NCBI GenBank assembly: GCA_902628835.1
Contig: CACOPD010000005.1
Location: 1 to 64,000, forward strand
Origin: an uncultured Alphaproteobacteria bacterium
GTDB taxonomy: Bacteria; Pseudomonadota; Alphaproteobacteria; HIMB59; GCA-002718135
DNA: 64,000 nucleotides
Direction: 5' to 3'
Part shown: positions 44,533 through 53,583 of the stretch, piece after piece
Position numbering within the stretch: position 1 is the stretch's first letter
Layout: every line of letters starts with the position of its first letter
Position numbers and translations under genes: made by a program
Notes under the pieces: model-generated
The model's database searches: none
What the model was told of the DNA's origin: nothing
Seen by the model: the letters and a program-made list of their open reading frames with translations, nothing else

Positions 44533-45499
44533 CTAATAACTTATTTTTATTTTCTTCATCGCAAAAAGAATATTTAATTGCGTTATGAGTAAGTGAGGTT
44601 AGTTCTTTTTCATTTAAACCTAAATCTTCCATAACTTTGTATTCACCGTTAATTGTTGCGTTGAAAAAAGGAGGATCATCAGAATTGACCGTTACTTTTA
44701 CTCCTTGATCAAATAATGTTTTCACGGGATGATCTACATAATCTTCATAAATTTTGGTTGCAATATTACTTGTTGGACAAGTTTCTAGAATAATATCTTT
44801 ATCAATTATTTCTTTGACTAAATCAGGATCCTCTATTGATCGGACTCCGTGACCTAATCTTGTTGGATGCAAAAGGTTAATAGCATTTCTTATATTTACA
44901 GGACCATCCCATTCACCTGCATGAACGGTAATTGGAAAATTTTCTTTTTTTAACATATCAAATGTTTCAACAAATAAGTTTGGAGGAAAATGTAATTCAT
45001 CCCCAGCCAAACCAAAACCAACTAAACAAGGATGAGGATTATTTAAAACTTCCTCTGCAGTTCTTTGTACTGACTCTGGTCCTAAATGTCTGATCCCATT
45101 CATTATATAACGTGAAACAATTCCAAAATCCTTTTCAGCTTTTTTAGAAGCTTCATAGACTCCTTCAATAAAAGAATGATAAGTCATGCCTTTTTCTTTA
45201 GCATGAGTTGAGGAAATCATCGCTTCGACATAAAGAACATTACTTGTGGCACAATCTTTTAAATACTCATACGTTAATTCAAAATAATCTTCTGGAGTAT
45301 GTATGACAGAAGTAACAATGTCATATTTTTTTATAAAATCATAAAAATCATCCCATTGGTATGCATATTTTGAACCAAACATTTCTTCAGGTATTTCATG
45401 ATTGTTTCGTTTGGCAAATTTTTTACATAAATCTGGTGTTATAGTTGCCTCTAAATGAACATGAATTTCTGCTTTTTTGACTGAATTAAAAATATTCAT
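44519..45499 (-). CDS. add: Adenosine deaminase
   Basis: The 326-residue TIM-barrel deaminase has the zinc HxH motif (AEIHVHLEAT, residues 9-18), HAGEWDGP near 202 with the catalytic Glu region, GHGVRSI near 221 and the metal Asp pair in VNSDDPPFF near 279. It converts adenosine to inosine. I use the ATG at 45499, because the family starts directly before the HxH strand; a longer frame adds 13 unrelated residues. Its 3' end overlaps the convergent kinase by 14 bases. Adenine deaminase activity is possible. Confidence 0.88.
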   Translation of the reverse strand: MNIFNSVKKAEIHVHLEATITPDLCKKFAKRNNHEIPEEMFGSKYAYQWDDFYDFIKKYDIVTSVIHTPEDYFELTYEYLKDCATSNVLYVEAMISSTHAKEKGMTYHSFIEGVYEASKKAEKDFGIVSRYIMNGIRHLGPESVQRTAEEVLNNPHPCLVGFGLAGDELHFPPNLFVETFDMLKKENFPITVHAGEWDGPVNIRNAINLLHPTRLGHGVRSIEDPDLVKEIIDKDIILETCPTSNIATKIYEDYVDHPVKTLFDQGVKVTVNSDDPPFFNATINGEYKVMEDLGLNEKELTSLTHNAIKYSFCDEENKNKLLAKLN

Positions 45500-45528
45500 A
45501 TAAATAAAATTACCTATATAATAATAAC

Positions 45529-46440
45529 ATGGAAGCAAGAATAAATAGAAGAAACTTTATTGTTGGAGCAAGTTGTTCTTTATGTGGTTCTGTGATTTTA
45601 CCTTCCTGCACGCAAGTTCCACTTACAAACAGAAATCAACTAAATTTATATGATAGCAACTTACCTATAATTTTAATGGGTGGTGGTGTCCTTGGTACTC
45701 CAAAAATTTATCCTAATGAAAGATCTTTAAATCAAGAAGTTGAAAAAACATATTCAAGATTTTTATCAAAAGCTAAAGAAGATAAAATTCTTTTAGATAA
45801 CACTGATGAGTCAAAAAAAATTGAGGGAATTGGAAAAGAAATTTATAACTCTCTAGATACATATTACCTTAATAAGCGTGAAAAAAATCCAGTAGAAAAT
45901 TTCAATTGGCAATTTGCTTTAATTGAATCTGATACAAAAAATGCATGGTGTATGCCTGGTGGAAAAATTGCTTTCTACACTGGTATACTTCCAGTCTGTA
46001 AAAATGATGATGGAATTGCAGCAGTCATGGGGCATGAAATTGCACATGCATTTGCTAGACACACTGTTGAAAAATTAACACAAGCATCTATGATGCAAAT
46101 GGCAACAATTGGAATATCTCGAAGTAAATATGCAGAACTTCTTAATAAGTCTTTTAGAGTAGGAAATGTAGGAGGCAATGTTTACAATTCAGTTGTCAAA
46201 TATGGTATTTTTCTTCCATTTAGTAGAAAAATGGAAAGTGAAGCTGATTATTTAGGCATGGGATTTATGAATCTTGCTGGATTTAATATTAAGGAACCTG
46301 CTAAACTATGGCAGAGAATGATGGCTGACCAAGAAGGAAGGATGCCCGAATTTATGGGATCGCATCCAAGTCCTGATAATAGATCTAAAAAATTTCTCGA
46401 GTGGGAAAGTGAAATTTTGGATAAATTTCCTCGTGTTTAA
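45529..46440 (+). CDS. M48-family metalloprotease, exported lipoprotein-like
   Basis: The 303-residue protein has an N-terminal twin-arginine-containing signal (RINRRNFIVGASCSLCGSVI) with a lipobox-like LPSC, then an M48 peptidase domain with the zinc motif HEIAHAFARH near 162-171 and the third ligand in MESEADYLG near 232-240. C-terminal HPSPDNRSKK is typical of BepA/LoiP-like periplasmic proteases that maintain outer-membrane proteins. Divergent from the deaminase across only 29 bases. Confidence 0.9.
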   Translation: MEARINRRNFIVGASCSLCGSVILPSCTQVPLTNRNQLNLYDSNLPIILMGGGVLGTPKIYPNERSLNQEVEKTYSRFLSKAKEDKILLDNTDESKKIEGIGKEIYNSLDTYYLNKREKNPVENFNWQFALIESDTKNAWCMPGGKIAFYTGILPVCKNDDGIAAVMGHEIAHAFARHTVEKLTQASMMQMATIGISRSKYAELLNKSFRVGNVGGNVYNSVVKYGIFLPFSRKMESEADYLGMGFMNLAGFNIKEPAKLWQRMMADQEGRMPEFMGSHPSPDNRSKKFLEWESEILDKFPRV

Positions 46441-46461
46441 TTTATAGTGTTTTAATTATTT

Positions 46462-47508
46462 ATGTCTGCTGTAGAAATCACAAATTTAAGCCACACAATA
46501 GGTAATAAAGAAATTTTAAGAAATATAAACTTTACTCTAAGCAAAGATAGTATCTCGTGTATTTTAGGGCCCTCAGGAAGTGGTAAAACTTCACTCCTTA
46601 AATTAATTGCTGGTTTAGAAAGAGTACAAAACGGTAGTATAAAAATAAACAGTAAAGAAGTAAGTAGCAAATCTAAACATTTACCTACAGAAAAAAGAAA
46701 TATTGGTTTTCTATTTCAAGATTATGCACTGTTTCCCCATCTAACAGTTAAACAAAATTTGGAATATCCTGTTAATTATAAAACTTCACCTCATACTATT
46801 GGAGATATAATTAAATTAATAAAACTTCCAAATTCACTTAATAAGTATCCTCATGAATTAAGTGGGGGTGAGCAACAAAGAGTTGCTTTAGCAAGATCAA
46901 TTATTTCAAACCCTGATATTCTTTTATTAGATGAACCTTTTTCAAGTTTAGATTTAAATTTAAGAGAGGATGTAAGAGATGACACCTTACATTTACTTCA
47001 AAAATCAAATGTCTCAGTAATTATTGTTACTCATGATCCATTTGAAGCAATGTTTATTTCTAATCAAATTAATATTATGGATACAACTGGTAGAATAGTC
47101 CAATCAGGTAGTCCGGCAGAATTATATAATAATCCGGCTAATTCTTACGTAGCTGAATTCTTTGGAGAAACAAATAGATTTGAAGGTATAGTAAAAAATG
47201 CGCAAATTATTACACCTGTTGGCAAAATAAGTGCCCCAAAAGAATTAGAAAATAAAAATGTCAAAATTCATATTAGACCAAGAGGTATTAGATTAAACAA
47301 ACAGCCTACTCCTGTGAATGGTATAAAAGGAACTGTTATGGCTTCAAAATTAATGGGTTCATTTAGTTTTATTCATTTATCTGTTTTAGATAAAGATAAT
47401 GAAATTGTTCACATTCATAGTCATATGCCTGCCGATTTTAATCCAAAACAATCATCTGCAGTAGAAATAGAGATTGATGAAAAACAAACATTTATTTTTC
47501 AAAATTAA
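46462..47508 (+). CDS. fbpC: Iron(III) ABC transporter ATPase, FbpC type
   Basis: The 348-residue ATPase has Walker A GPSGSGKTS near 36-44, signature LSGGEQQR near 132-139 and Walker B ILLLDEP, plus a C-terminal TOBE-like domain with HIRPRGIRL. It belongs to the Fe3+/spermidine/putrescine group. Its gene is convergent with fbpB (4-base overlap) rather than in the same operon, an uncommon arrangement. The assigned substrate follows from the FbpA-type binding protein. Confidence 0.85.
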   Translation: MSAVEITNLSHTIGNKEILRNINFTLSKDSISCILGPSGSGKTSLLKLIAGLERVQNGSIKINSKEVSSKSKHLPTEKRNIGFLFQDYALFPHLTVKQNLEYPVNYKTSPHTIGDIIKLIKLPNSLNKYPHELSGGEQQRVALARSIISNPDILLLDEPFSSLDLNLREDVRDDTLHLLQKSNVSVIIVTHDPFEAMFISNQINIMDTTGRIVQSGSPAELYNNPANSYVAEFFGETNRFEGIVKNAQIITPVGKISAPKELENKNVKIHIRPRGIRLNKQPTPVNGIKGTVMASKLMGSFSFIHLSVLDKDNEIVHIHSHMPADFNPKQSSAVEIEIDEKQTFIFQN

Positions 47509-49118
47509 CTACTTCTTTTCTTTTGAGAGACTCTTTGAAGTGTTGAGTTTAAAAAAATAACCGGCCCAAGACCAACAATTATGATTATTAAAGCTGCAAA
47601 AGATGATTCCTGAAGAAGTTCATCTGATGCATATTGATATACATAAGTTGAAAGTGTTTCAAAATTAAAAGGCCTTAATAAAAGAGTTATTGGTAACTCT
47701 TTGAGAATATCGACAAAAACTAGAATACCTCCGATAAGAACATTGGTATAAATAAGTGGTAAAATAATTTTCCTTATGCTTTGATAAAAGCCTCTACCCA
47801 TTGACGTTGATGCATCCATTGCATTTGGATGAACCTTAAGAATACCTGATCTAATAGCCGCATTACCAACTGCTAAAAATCTAGTTACATAAGCAAAAAT
47901 TAAAACTATAAAACCACCTGCTACATAGCTTAAATGAAAATTTATTATACTATTTATCCAGCCAACAAAAATTACTATTCCTACTGCTAATATCGTTCCA
48001 GGTAATGCGTACCCGCATGAAGCTATAAAAATTAAAACTTTGTGAAAATTGTTTGATTTATAGTTTGAAATTAGAATTAATAAAACAGAAGAAAGCATTA
48101 CAAAAAAAGCACCTGCAGATGCTACTGAAATACTAGTCAGGGCAGTTTTAAATATTTCAGTAAAATTAATAATTGAAAATCCACTTAAAACAAAATTTAA
48201 GAGAATTAGAACTGGAACAATAAACCCTAGAAATATTGGTATAAAGCAAATTAAAAAACAGATTAATTTTTTAGAATTAGATAAGTTATCAGAAATCAAC
48301 ATATTTTGGCCACTGCTTAATTCATGGTATCTTTGTCTTCTTCTTGCTAGGTACTCAATTGTAAGCAGGATTACTACGAAGATAAAAAGTACTGATGAAA
48401 TCTGAGATGCTCCTGACAAACTATTCATACCAAGCCAAACATTAAAAACACCGAGTGTTAGCGTCTCAAGAGCAAAATACTCAACTGTTCCAAAATCAGA
48501 GATTGTTTCCATTAAGACTAGTGCAAGTCCTGCAAATATTCCAGGTCGAGCCAATGGTAAAGCCACAGAAAAAAAACTATTGCGTCCATAAACTAAACTT
48601 GTTTGATAAAAAGATATAGGTACAGTTAAAAATGATGCACGTGTCATCATATATACATAAGGATAAAGAACGCATGACATTACTAACATTGCCCCACTCA
48701 TGGACCTTATTTCTGGGAACCAATAATCTGATGAACTATTCCAATTAAATATTTCCCTAAGAGTTTTTTGAAATACGCCTGCATATTCTAAAAAATCTGT
48801 ATACGTGTATGCGATTATGTATGCTGGAACAGCTGCTGGCAATAATAATGCCCATTCAAATATCTTTTTTCCAAAAAAATTATATCTTGTTACAACCCAA
48901 GCAGAGGATATTCCAAATATTAAAGTCAATACCCCAACACCGAACATTAATACTAATGTATTATAAACATACCTTGGCAGAACAGTTGAAAATAAATGAG
49001 GCCAAAGTGTTGTATCTCCTAAAAATGCAGAGAAGAAGACTGCAATAATAGGAGATATTATAGCAAATGCTAAAAGAGTTGCTAAAGTTGAAGAGCTATT
49101 CCAGTTATACAAAATCAC
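47505..49118 (-). CDS. fbpB: Iron(III) ABC transporter permease, FbpB type (fused double permease)
   Basis: The 537-residue protein contains two permease halves in one chain with about 12 hydrophobic segments, the FbpB architecture. Two EAA-type loops are visible (SLVYGRNSFFSVALPLARPGI near 175-195; DASTSMGRGFYQSIRKIILPLI near 433-454). It imports ferric iron from the periplasm and lies 12 bases after fbpA in the same operon. Confidence 0.9.
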   Translation of the reverse strand: MILYNWNSSSTLATLLAFAIISPIIAVFFSAFLGDTTLWPHLFSTVLPRYVYNTLVLMFGVGVLTLIFGISSAWVVTRYNFFGKKIFEWALLLPAAVPAYIIAYTYTDFLEYAGVFQKTLREIFNWNSSSDYWFPEIRSMSGAMLVMSCVLYPYVYMMTRASFLTVPISFYQTSLVYGRNSFFSVALPLARPGIFAGLALVLMETISDFGTVEYFALETLTLGVFNVWLGMNSLSGASQISSVLFIFVVILLTIEYLARRRQRYHELSSGQNMLISDNLSNSKKLICFLICFIPIFLGFIVPVLILLNFVLSGFSIINFTEIFKTALTSISVASAGAFFVMLSSVLLILISNYKSNNFHKVLIFIASCGYALPGTILAVGIVIFVGWINSIINFHLSYVAGGFIVLIFAYVTRFLAVGNAAIRSGILKVHPNAMDASTSMGRGFYQSIRKIILPLIYTNVLIGGILVFVDILKELPITLLLRPFNFETLSTYVYQYASDELLQESSFAALIIIIVGLGPVIFLNSTLQRVSQKKRSS

Positions 49119-49130
49119 TGGTTTTATAAA

Positions 49131-50150
49131 CTACCAGCCAACTCTATCAATAATCTTTTGAGCTTCTGGTGCTAATTCTGCAATTTTTATAATTGGTAAG
49201 TTGTCTTCGCGAAACTCTCCCCAATTTTGTAATTCTTCACTAGGAGAAACTTTAGGGTTAACAGGGTATTCAAAATTTATTTCACCATAAAGTTTTTGTG
49301 CTTTTTCACTTGTTAGAAACTCTAATAATGCAATAGCCTCTTTTTTATTTTTTGAATATTTTGCAACTCCTGCTCCCGAGATATTTACATGAGCTCCCCT
49401 ATCTCCTTCTGCTTGATTTGGAAATATTAATCTGACATTTTCTACCCATTTCCTTTGTTCAGGATCTTCTGAAAATTTTAGTTTGCCATAATAGTAATTA
49501 TTTATGATTGCTATTGAGCATTCGCCTTCATAAATTGCTTTTACTTGAGCCCTATCATTACCTTGAGGTCTTTTGGCAAAATTTGATACTAGATTTCTTG
49601 CCCATTCCTCAGCTTTTTCTTTTCCATATTCTGCGAGAACTGAAGCCATAATACCTCTGTTGTAAACATGACTTCCAGGTCTAGTGCATATTTGGCCTTT
49701 CCACTTTGAATCAGCAAGATCTTCTAGCGTAGTTATATCTCCATCTTTTATTTTTTCATTATCAACTACTATTACCCTAGCTCTTTTTGATAAACCAAAC
49801 CAAGAATTATCGGGACTTCTTAAGTAAGATGGTATGTTGTTAATTAATTTTTTTGATTCTATTGGTAAAAGTAGATCAAGATCATCATAAACATATAGCC
49901 TGCCTATATCGACAGTTAAAATTATATCTGCAGGACTATTCTCACCCTCAGCTTTAAGACGTTGGGCTAAACCTTTTTTAGAGTAAACTACATTAGTTTT
50001 AATGCCAGTCTCTTGAGTAAACAATTCTAAAAATGGGTTAATAAGAAAAGGCTGTCTATGCGAATATATGTTTATTTCCTTAGCCATAATGTACGGTGTA
50101 AAGATGAAAGATATGGTTAAAAATATAAAACTTATAATATTAGTTTTCAT
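49131..50150 (-). CDS. fbpA: Iron(III) periplasmic binding protein, FbpA/IdiA type
   Basis: The 339-residue protein has a signal peptide (MKTNIISFIFLTISFIFTPYIMA) and the ferric-binding fold: EINIYSHRQPFLINPFLELFTQETGI, ADIILTVDIGRLY near 75 and the tandem-Tyr segment NNYYYGKLKF near 217-226 typical of the iron site. The start overlaps the fatty-acid-hydroxylase-like gene by 11 bases. Confidence 0.92.
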   Translation of the reverse strand: MKTNIISFIFLTISFIFTPYIMAKEINIYSHRQPFLINPFLELFTQETGIKTNVVYSKKGLAQRLKAEGENSPADIILTVDIGRLYVYDDLDLLLPIESKKLINNIPSYLRSPDNSWFGLSKRARVIVVDNEKIKDGDITTLEDLADSKWKGQICTRPGSHVYNRGIMASVLAEYGKEKAEEWARNLVSNFAKRPQGNDRAQVKAIYEGECSIAIINNYYYGKLKFSEDPEQRKWVENVRLIFPNQAEGDRGAHVNISGAGVAKYSKNKKEAIALLEFLTSEKAQKLYGEINFEYPVNPKVSPSEELQNWGEFREDNLPIIKIAELAPEAQKIIDRVGW

Positions 50151-51186
50151 TCAAAATTCTCCCTTTGTTGTTATTTGATAAAAATTTATTCTTTAGTTTT
50201 TTAAAATTTTTAAAAATATAATTTTTAATTTCAATAAATGGATTTAAGTATAAATCTTTGAGATTGTGTGTTTCATCTTTTTGATTTTTTGAAATACCGA
50301 GTTCAAGTGTATCAAATTCTACTGAATGATGAAGTGAGCCAAATAACCAATCCCATATCGCAAGTGCTGCTCCAAAATTTTTATCATGATGTTCTCTTGC
50401 AATAGAGTGATGGAGCTGATGCTGTGCTGGTGAAATAAATATAAACTCTACCCATTTCCAGTATCGAATGCCTATATGTGAATGACGAAGATTAGATCCA
50501 AGTACATTGAATAAAAAAACAAAAATATTTACACCAAGAATTGTTAACAGATCAACATTATTACCGAAAAGAAATATAAATGAAGAAATGCTAATAGCTT
50601 GTGTAAGTGAACTTCTTAATGAAAATATAATACCCTCCAAAGGATGTGTTCTAAATACTGTCATTGGAGTTAAAACTGTTGCTGAATGATGAACTTTATG
50701 AAGTGACCACAATATAGGCCATCTATGCATAAATCTATGAATAATATATTTACTAAAGTCATCAATTGTAAATTGAAACGAAGTAAAAGAAATTATTACA
50801 ATGATTGGCAATGTTTCCTTAAACATTCCAACACTGAGCCAATCGATAGAATGAAAATAAAAATATAGAGCAGTAGCAATTGTTAACTGAGTTATTAATA
50901 ATGGAGAAATTATCATCATTATTAATTGATTAATAAAAAAAACTTTATAGTCTGATTTAGCCGACTTAGAAAAAAATATATTTTTATCAAATATTTTTTT
51001 TAGAGCTTTTTTAAATGATAGTCTTCTATTTAAAACAAACCAACCCAACGCAATGAATATTGAAATAACTATATATGCTATGAAAACTCTTTTTTTAGGA
51101 TCAATAAATTGATTGCCTATTTTTAAAAAATATTCGTTTAAAATTTCCATTCCATTAAAGGTGTGGCTTATTAAAAGCCACACCAA
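50140..51186 (-). CDS. Fatty acid hydroxylase / sterol desaturase superfamily membrane protein
   Basis: The 348-residue membrane protein has four or more hydrophobic segments and the di-iron histidine boxes HRFMHR (near 147), HKVHHS (near 159), and HQLHHSIAREHHDKNFG (near 252-268). Such enzymes hydroxylate or desaturate lipids with a non-heme di-iron centre. Presence inside an iron-uptake operon (between a DUF4856 protein and fbpA) is unusual. Substrate unknown; a role in lipid change under iron limitation is only an inference. Confidence 0.85.
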   Translation of the reverse strand: MVWLLISHTFNGMEILNEYFLKIGNQFIDPKKRVFIAYIVISIFIALGWFVLNRRLSFKKALKKIFDKNIFFSKSAKSDYKVFFINQLIMMIISPLLITQLTIATALYFYFHSIDWLSVGMFKETLPIIVIISFTSFQFTIDDFSKYIIHRFMHRWPILWSLHKVHHSATVLTPMTVFRTHPLEGIIFSLRSSLTQAISISSFIFLFGNNVDLLTILGVNIFVFLFNVLGSNLRHSHIGIRYWKWVEFIFISPAQHQLHHSIAREHHDKNFGAALAIWDWLFGSLHHSVEFDTLELGISKNQKDETHNLKDLYLNPFIEIKNYIFKNFKKLKNKFLSNNNKGRILNEN

Positions 51187-51194
51187 ATATAATA

Positions 51195-52574
51195 TTAGTC
51201 ATTTTCTGCTGAGTCAGAACTTCCCATTGAACTTGCAAGTTCTTCCATAGCAGCTAATTGATCATTTGCTCTCGCAACTACTCCAAATTCATCAACCATT
51301 AGTTTTTGAATTTTAATCATGTGAAGTTTAAATTCTCCCCAATCTTGAGCTTGATCTTTAATGAAGTTACCATTTGAATCAACGCCTACAACTTGAGAAG
51401 CATTTAACAGAACTGGTCCAAAACCCATCATTCTATTCATCTTTTCTGCGGTTTCACCAAGATCTTCTGGTCCACATTGAAGTGCTAAAGCAAAGCCCTT
51501 AAGCTCTCCCCAATGTTTTGCATATTTTCTAAATGCATCTGTAGTATCACCATTTGCTTCCATAATTGTTTCAAGAGCCACAATGTCCTTATATGTAGAA
51601 CCAGCATACTTGAACACAGACTCAGCAATAACTTTTTGCCAATTGTCTCTAATAGTATCTCTAGCTGCTAACATATCTGTTCTTTCAGCAAAGTTAAGGT
51701 TTCTTCCACCAGCATCTCTGATTACTTTTCTTCCATCAATAAATGCTTGGTTAACAGTAGCTAAGTAATTAGTCTTACCGCCTTTGTCATAACTTGATGC
51801 ATAGTAAGCATGTGCGTATAACATCTCAGAATATAAATCTACAACACCATCACCATTATAATCAGCGGCAGCTAAATCTTTCATTTTAGCAACATTGTAG
51901 TTTTGTTCTGCTGTTAGAGTTAAAGAGTGAGCTGGTGCACCCCAATAACCAAAGGCTTCATCCCAACTGTGTTCTTTACCAGTATAGTATGCACCTTCTT
52001 TGTATGGTTTACGGTTTTCTTTTTGACCAATTTCCATTTTTTTACCAAGATAATTGTTTACACCTTGGTTATAAAAAACAGCACCCATTGCAAACTTAGA
52101 TATTAATTGAGTGTAATCAAATCCAGTTGCTGGATCAAAATCACCACCAATCTCACTAGCTTTCTGCATCATATGCTCAAGAGCTTCTGGTCCAGATAGT
52201 CCACCCCAGCCTGGAATAGCACCTTTGTACATTTTACCAGATAAGTTTCCGCTACCTATTTCTGAAACCATGGTTTGCATTACTGGAAAACCATCTTTTG
52301 ATTTTGGAGCGATAATCTCTAAACCATCTTCTCCATTATAGTAAGCCATCATTTTATCAAGATCACCAGTTTTAACAAGTTTCTTCAAACTATCGTGTAA
52401 AACTTGTCTAGCCATTTGACCTGTATATTTTACTGAATTTGTTTCATCGCCATCATAACCTTTTAACGTAATTGGATATGGACCATAAATTTCTGGGCCA
52501 TGACCATCTGCAAAAGATTTAGAAAAACTAAATGAGAAAACTAATGCAGTAGCAATCAGTAATATTTTTTTCAT
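51195..52574 (-). CDS. DUF4856 (imelysin-like) periplasmic iron-associated protein
   Basis: The 459-residue protein has a signal peptide (MKKILLIATALVFSFSFSKSFA) and a DUF4856 domain, recognised by YTGQMARQVLHDSLKK near 50-65, GAVFYNQGVNNYLGKKM near 164-180 and EHSWDEAFGYWG at 201-212. The family is related to imelysin (M75-like, EfeO-type) proteins used in iron acquisition. A DxNxDGxxD loop near 238-246 resembles a calcium-binding loop but lacks the usual last ligand. It is first in the operon ahead of fbpA/B and is preceded by two Irr-type boxes and a structured leader, which supports an iron role. Confidence 0.8.
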   Translation of the reverse strand: MKKILLIATALVFSFSFSKSFADGHGPEIYGPYPITLKGYDGDETNSVKYTGQMARQVLHDSLKKLVKTGDLDKMMAYYNGEDGLEIIAPKSKDGFPVMQTMVSEIGSGNLSGKMYKGAIPGWGGLSGPEALEHMMQKASEIGGDFDPATGFDYTQLISKFAMGAVFYNQGVNNYLGKKMEIGQKENRKPYKEGAYYTGKEHSWDEAFGYWGAPAHSLTLTAEQNYNVAKMKDLAAADYNGDGVVDLYSEMLYAHAYYASSYDKGGKTNYLATVNQAFIDGRKVIRDAGGRNLNFAERTDMLAARDTIRDNWQKVIAESVFKYAGSTYKDIVALETIMEANGDTTDAFRKYAKHWGELKGFALALQCGPEDLGETAEKMNRMMGFGPVLLNASQVVGVDSNGNFIKDQAQDWGEFKLHMIKIQKLMVDEFGVVARANDQLAAMEELASSMGSSDSAEND

Positions 52575-52614
52575 ATTTCTTTTCCTTAATTGTAAAATTT
52601 CTTAGTTTATGGTT

Positions 52615-52683
52615 GTGGAGATAAGTGAAAACCTGTGAGGTTAAGATGCGCCTTTACCCTTTAAAAAGATTGCTTATCTCCAC
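52615..52683 (-). ncRNA. Structured 5' leader candidate of the iron operon
   Basis: An 11-bp perfect inverted repeat (GTGGAGATAAG / CTTATCTCCAC at 52615-52625 and 52673-52683) encloses about 47 bases that contain a second hairpin, AACCT-GTG-AGGTT (52630-52642, + strand letters). Read on the - strand it lies about 40 bases before the DUF4856 start, after the predicted promoter region. It has the look of a folded cis-regulatory RNA, but I match it to no known riboswitch class. On the + strand it is followed further on by a run of ten T, so an RNA from that strand is also conceivable. Confidence 0.5.
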
Positions 52684-52779
52684 GTCCTATTACTAAGGAT
52701 CTAAAATGCTTTTATATTAATTAAAAATCGTTTTTTTTTTATTTAAAAAATGATGTTATTTTAGGAAAAAATAAGCTTT

Positions 52780-52796
52780 TTTAGAGTTATTCTAAT
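52780..52796. promoter_or_regulatory. Irr/ICE-type iron control box 1
   Basis: TTTAGAG-TTA-TTCTAAT forms the inverted repeat TTAGA-N5-TCTAA and fits the rhizobial iron control element TTTAGAA-N3-TTCTAAA with two mismatches. It lies about 206 bases before the DUF4856 start. Binding by an Irr-like regulator is inferred. Confidence 0.6.
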
Positions 52797-52961
52797 TTAA
52801 AGAAAATTTTAGTAGGTGGTTAATAATCGTAATATTAAATGTGAGTTATAATGTTAAAAAAACTAACCACCATGGAACGGAAGTAAACTTCTACATAGAT
52901 AAAAATGAACTTTTTTGTAAAAAAAAATTATTTCTACAGCAAGAAACATTAATTAGGGTAT

Positions 52962-52978
52962 TTTAGAACTATTCTAAT
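52962..52978. promoter_or_regulatory. Irr/ICE-type iron control box 2
   Basis: TTTAGAA-CTA-TTCTAAT matches the iron control element consensus at 16 of 17 positions, counting free spacer positions. It lies 182 bases from box 1 with similar flanks (both followed by a TAAA(A)GAAA tract), just past the 3' end of hupE. The 160 bases between the boxes hold an 8-bp inverted repeat (GGTGGTTA at 52815, TAACCACC at 52864) and no open frame I trust. Confidence 0.62.
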
Positions 52979-52988
52979 TAAAAGAAAT

Positions 52989-53576
52989 TTAAATAATCAA
53001 ATAGAATCCAAAAACAGCACAGCATAGTCCGAGAATTCTTAAAACTGCATTTAAAAAATAATTTTTAATCAACACCAATCCAATACCTACTCCAAATAAG
53101 TGTAGAACTGCTGTACCTGATGAAAAACCTAGAGCAAACAATATTGGATTAGCAGCCCAAGGCATTTCAATACCGTGAGCTAATCCATGAAAGGAACCAA
53201 AAAATATAACTGCTATCATTATTATAATTGTTGGTAATTTTTTTTCTATCGCAACCGATAAGCCTAAAAAAATTACTGAAAAGATTATTCCCCACTCAAT
53301 AATATTAGACAGAGTAATGGCTAGTATTTCTATAAATAAACCTGCCGCTCCGCCTAAAATCATAAATAGAACAAACAAGGAGGGAACTGTCCATATGGCT
53401 CTTCCACCAATTTGTGAACTGACAACTCCAACACATACCATTGCTAAAAAATGATCTAAACCTAAAACAGGATGTGAGAGACCGTCATAGAAACCATTCA
53501 TTCCTGTAAAGGTATGGGCGTAAAGAGGTTTAAAAATTAAAAGTGTGCTTATTAAAAAAATAATTCTGAGAAACAT
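52989..53576 (-). CDS. hupE: HupE/UreJ-family membrane protein
   Basis: The 195-residue protein has a signal-like N-terminus and about six hydrophobic segments with the family motifs HPVLGLDHFLAMVCVGVVSSQIGG near 36-58 and FHGLAHGIEMPWAANPILFALGF near 129-151. HupE/UreJ proteins are thought to take up nickel or cobalt. No hydrogenase or urease gene is in the window, so cobalt for a B12-type use, or another metal, is possible. It follows the gene at 53584 by 7 bases. Confidence 0.85.
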   Translation of the reverse strand: MFLRIIFLISTLLIFKPLYAHTFTGMNGFYDGLSHPVLGLDHFLAMVCVGVVSSQIGGRAIWTVPSLFVLFMILGGAAGLFIEILAITLSNIIEWGIIFSVIFLGLSVAIEKKLPTIIIMIAVIFFGSFHGLAHGIEMPWAANPILFALGFSSGTAVLHLFGVGIGLVLIKNYFLNAVLRILGLCCAVFGFYLII

Positions 53577-53583
53577 AATAAAA

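Noticed and set aside
45500-45538. Longer start for adenosine deaminase (45538)
   Set aside because: It would add 13 residues without family similarity and overlap the divergent M48 gene start.
46462-50150. FbpABC as an aminoethylphosphonate (AepXVW-type) transporter
   Set aside because: The binding protein has FbpA/IdiA features including the tandem Tyr iron site, and neighbours are iron-linked, so iron(III) is the better call.
52815-52871. 8-bp inverted repeat GGTGGTTA / TAACCACC as an intrinsic terminator
   Set aside because: The loop is 41 bases and no T run follows on either strand. I mention it only as part of the spacer between the Irr boxes.
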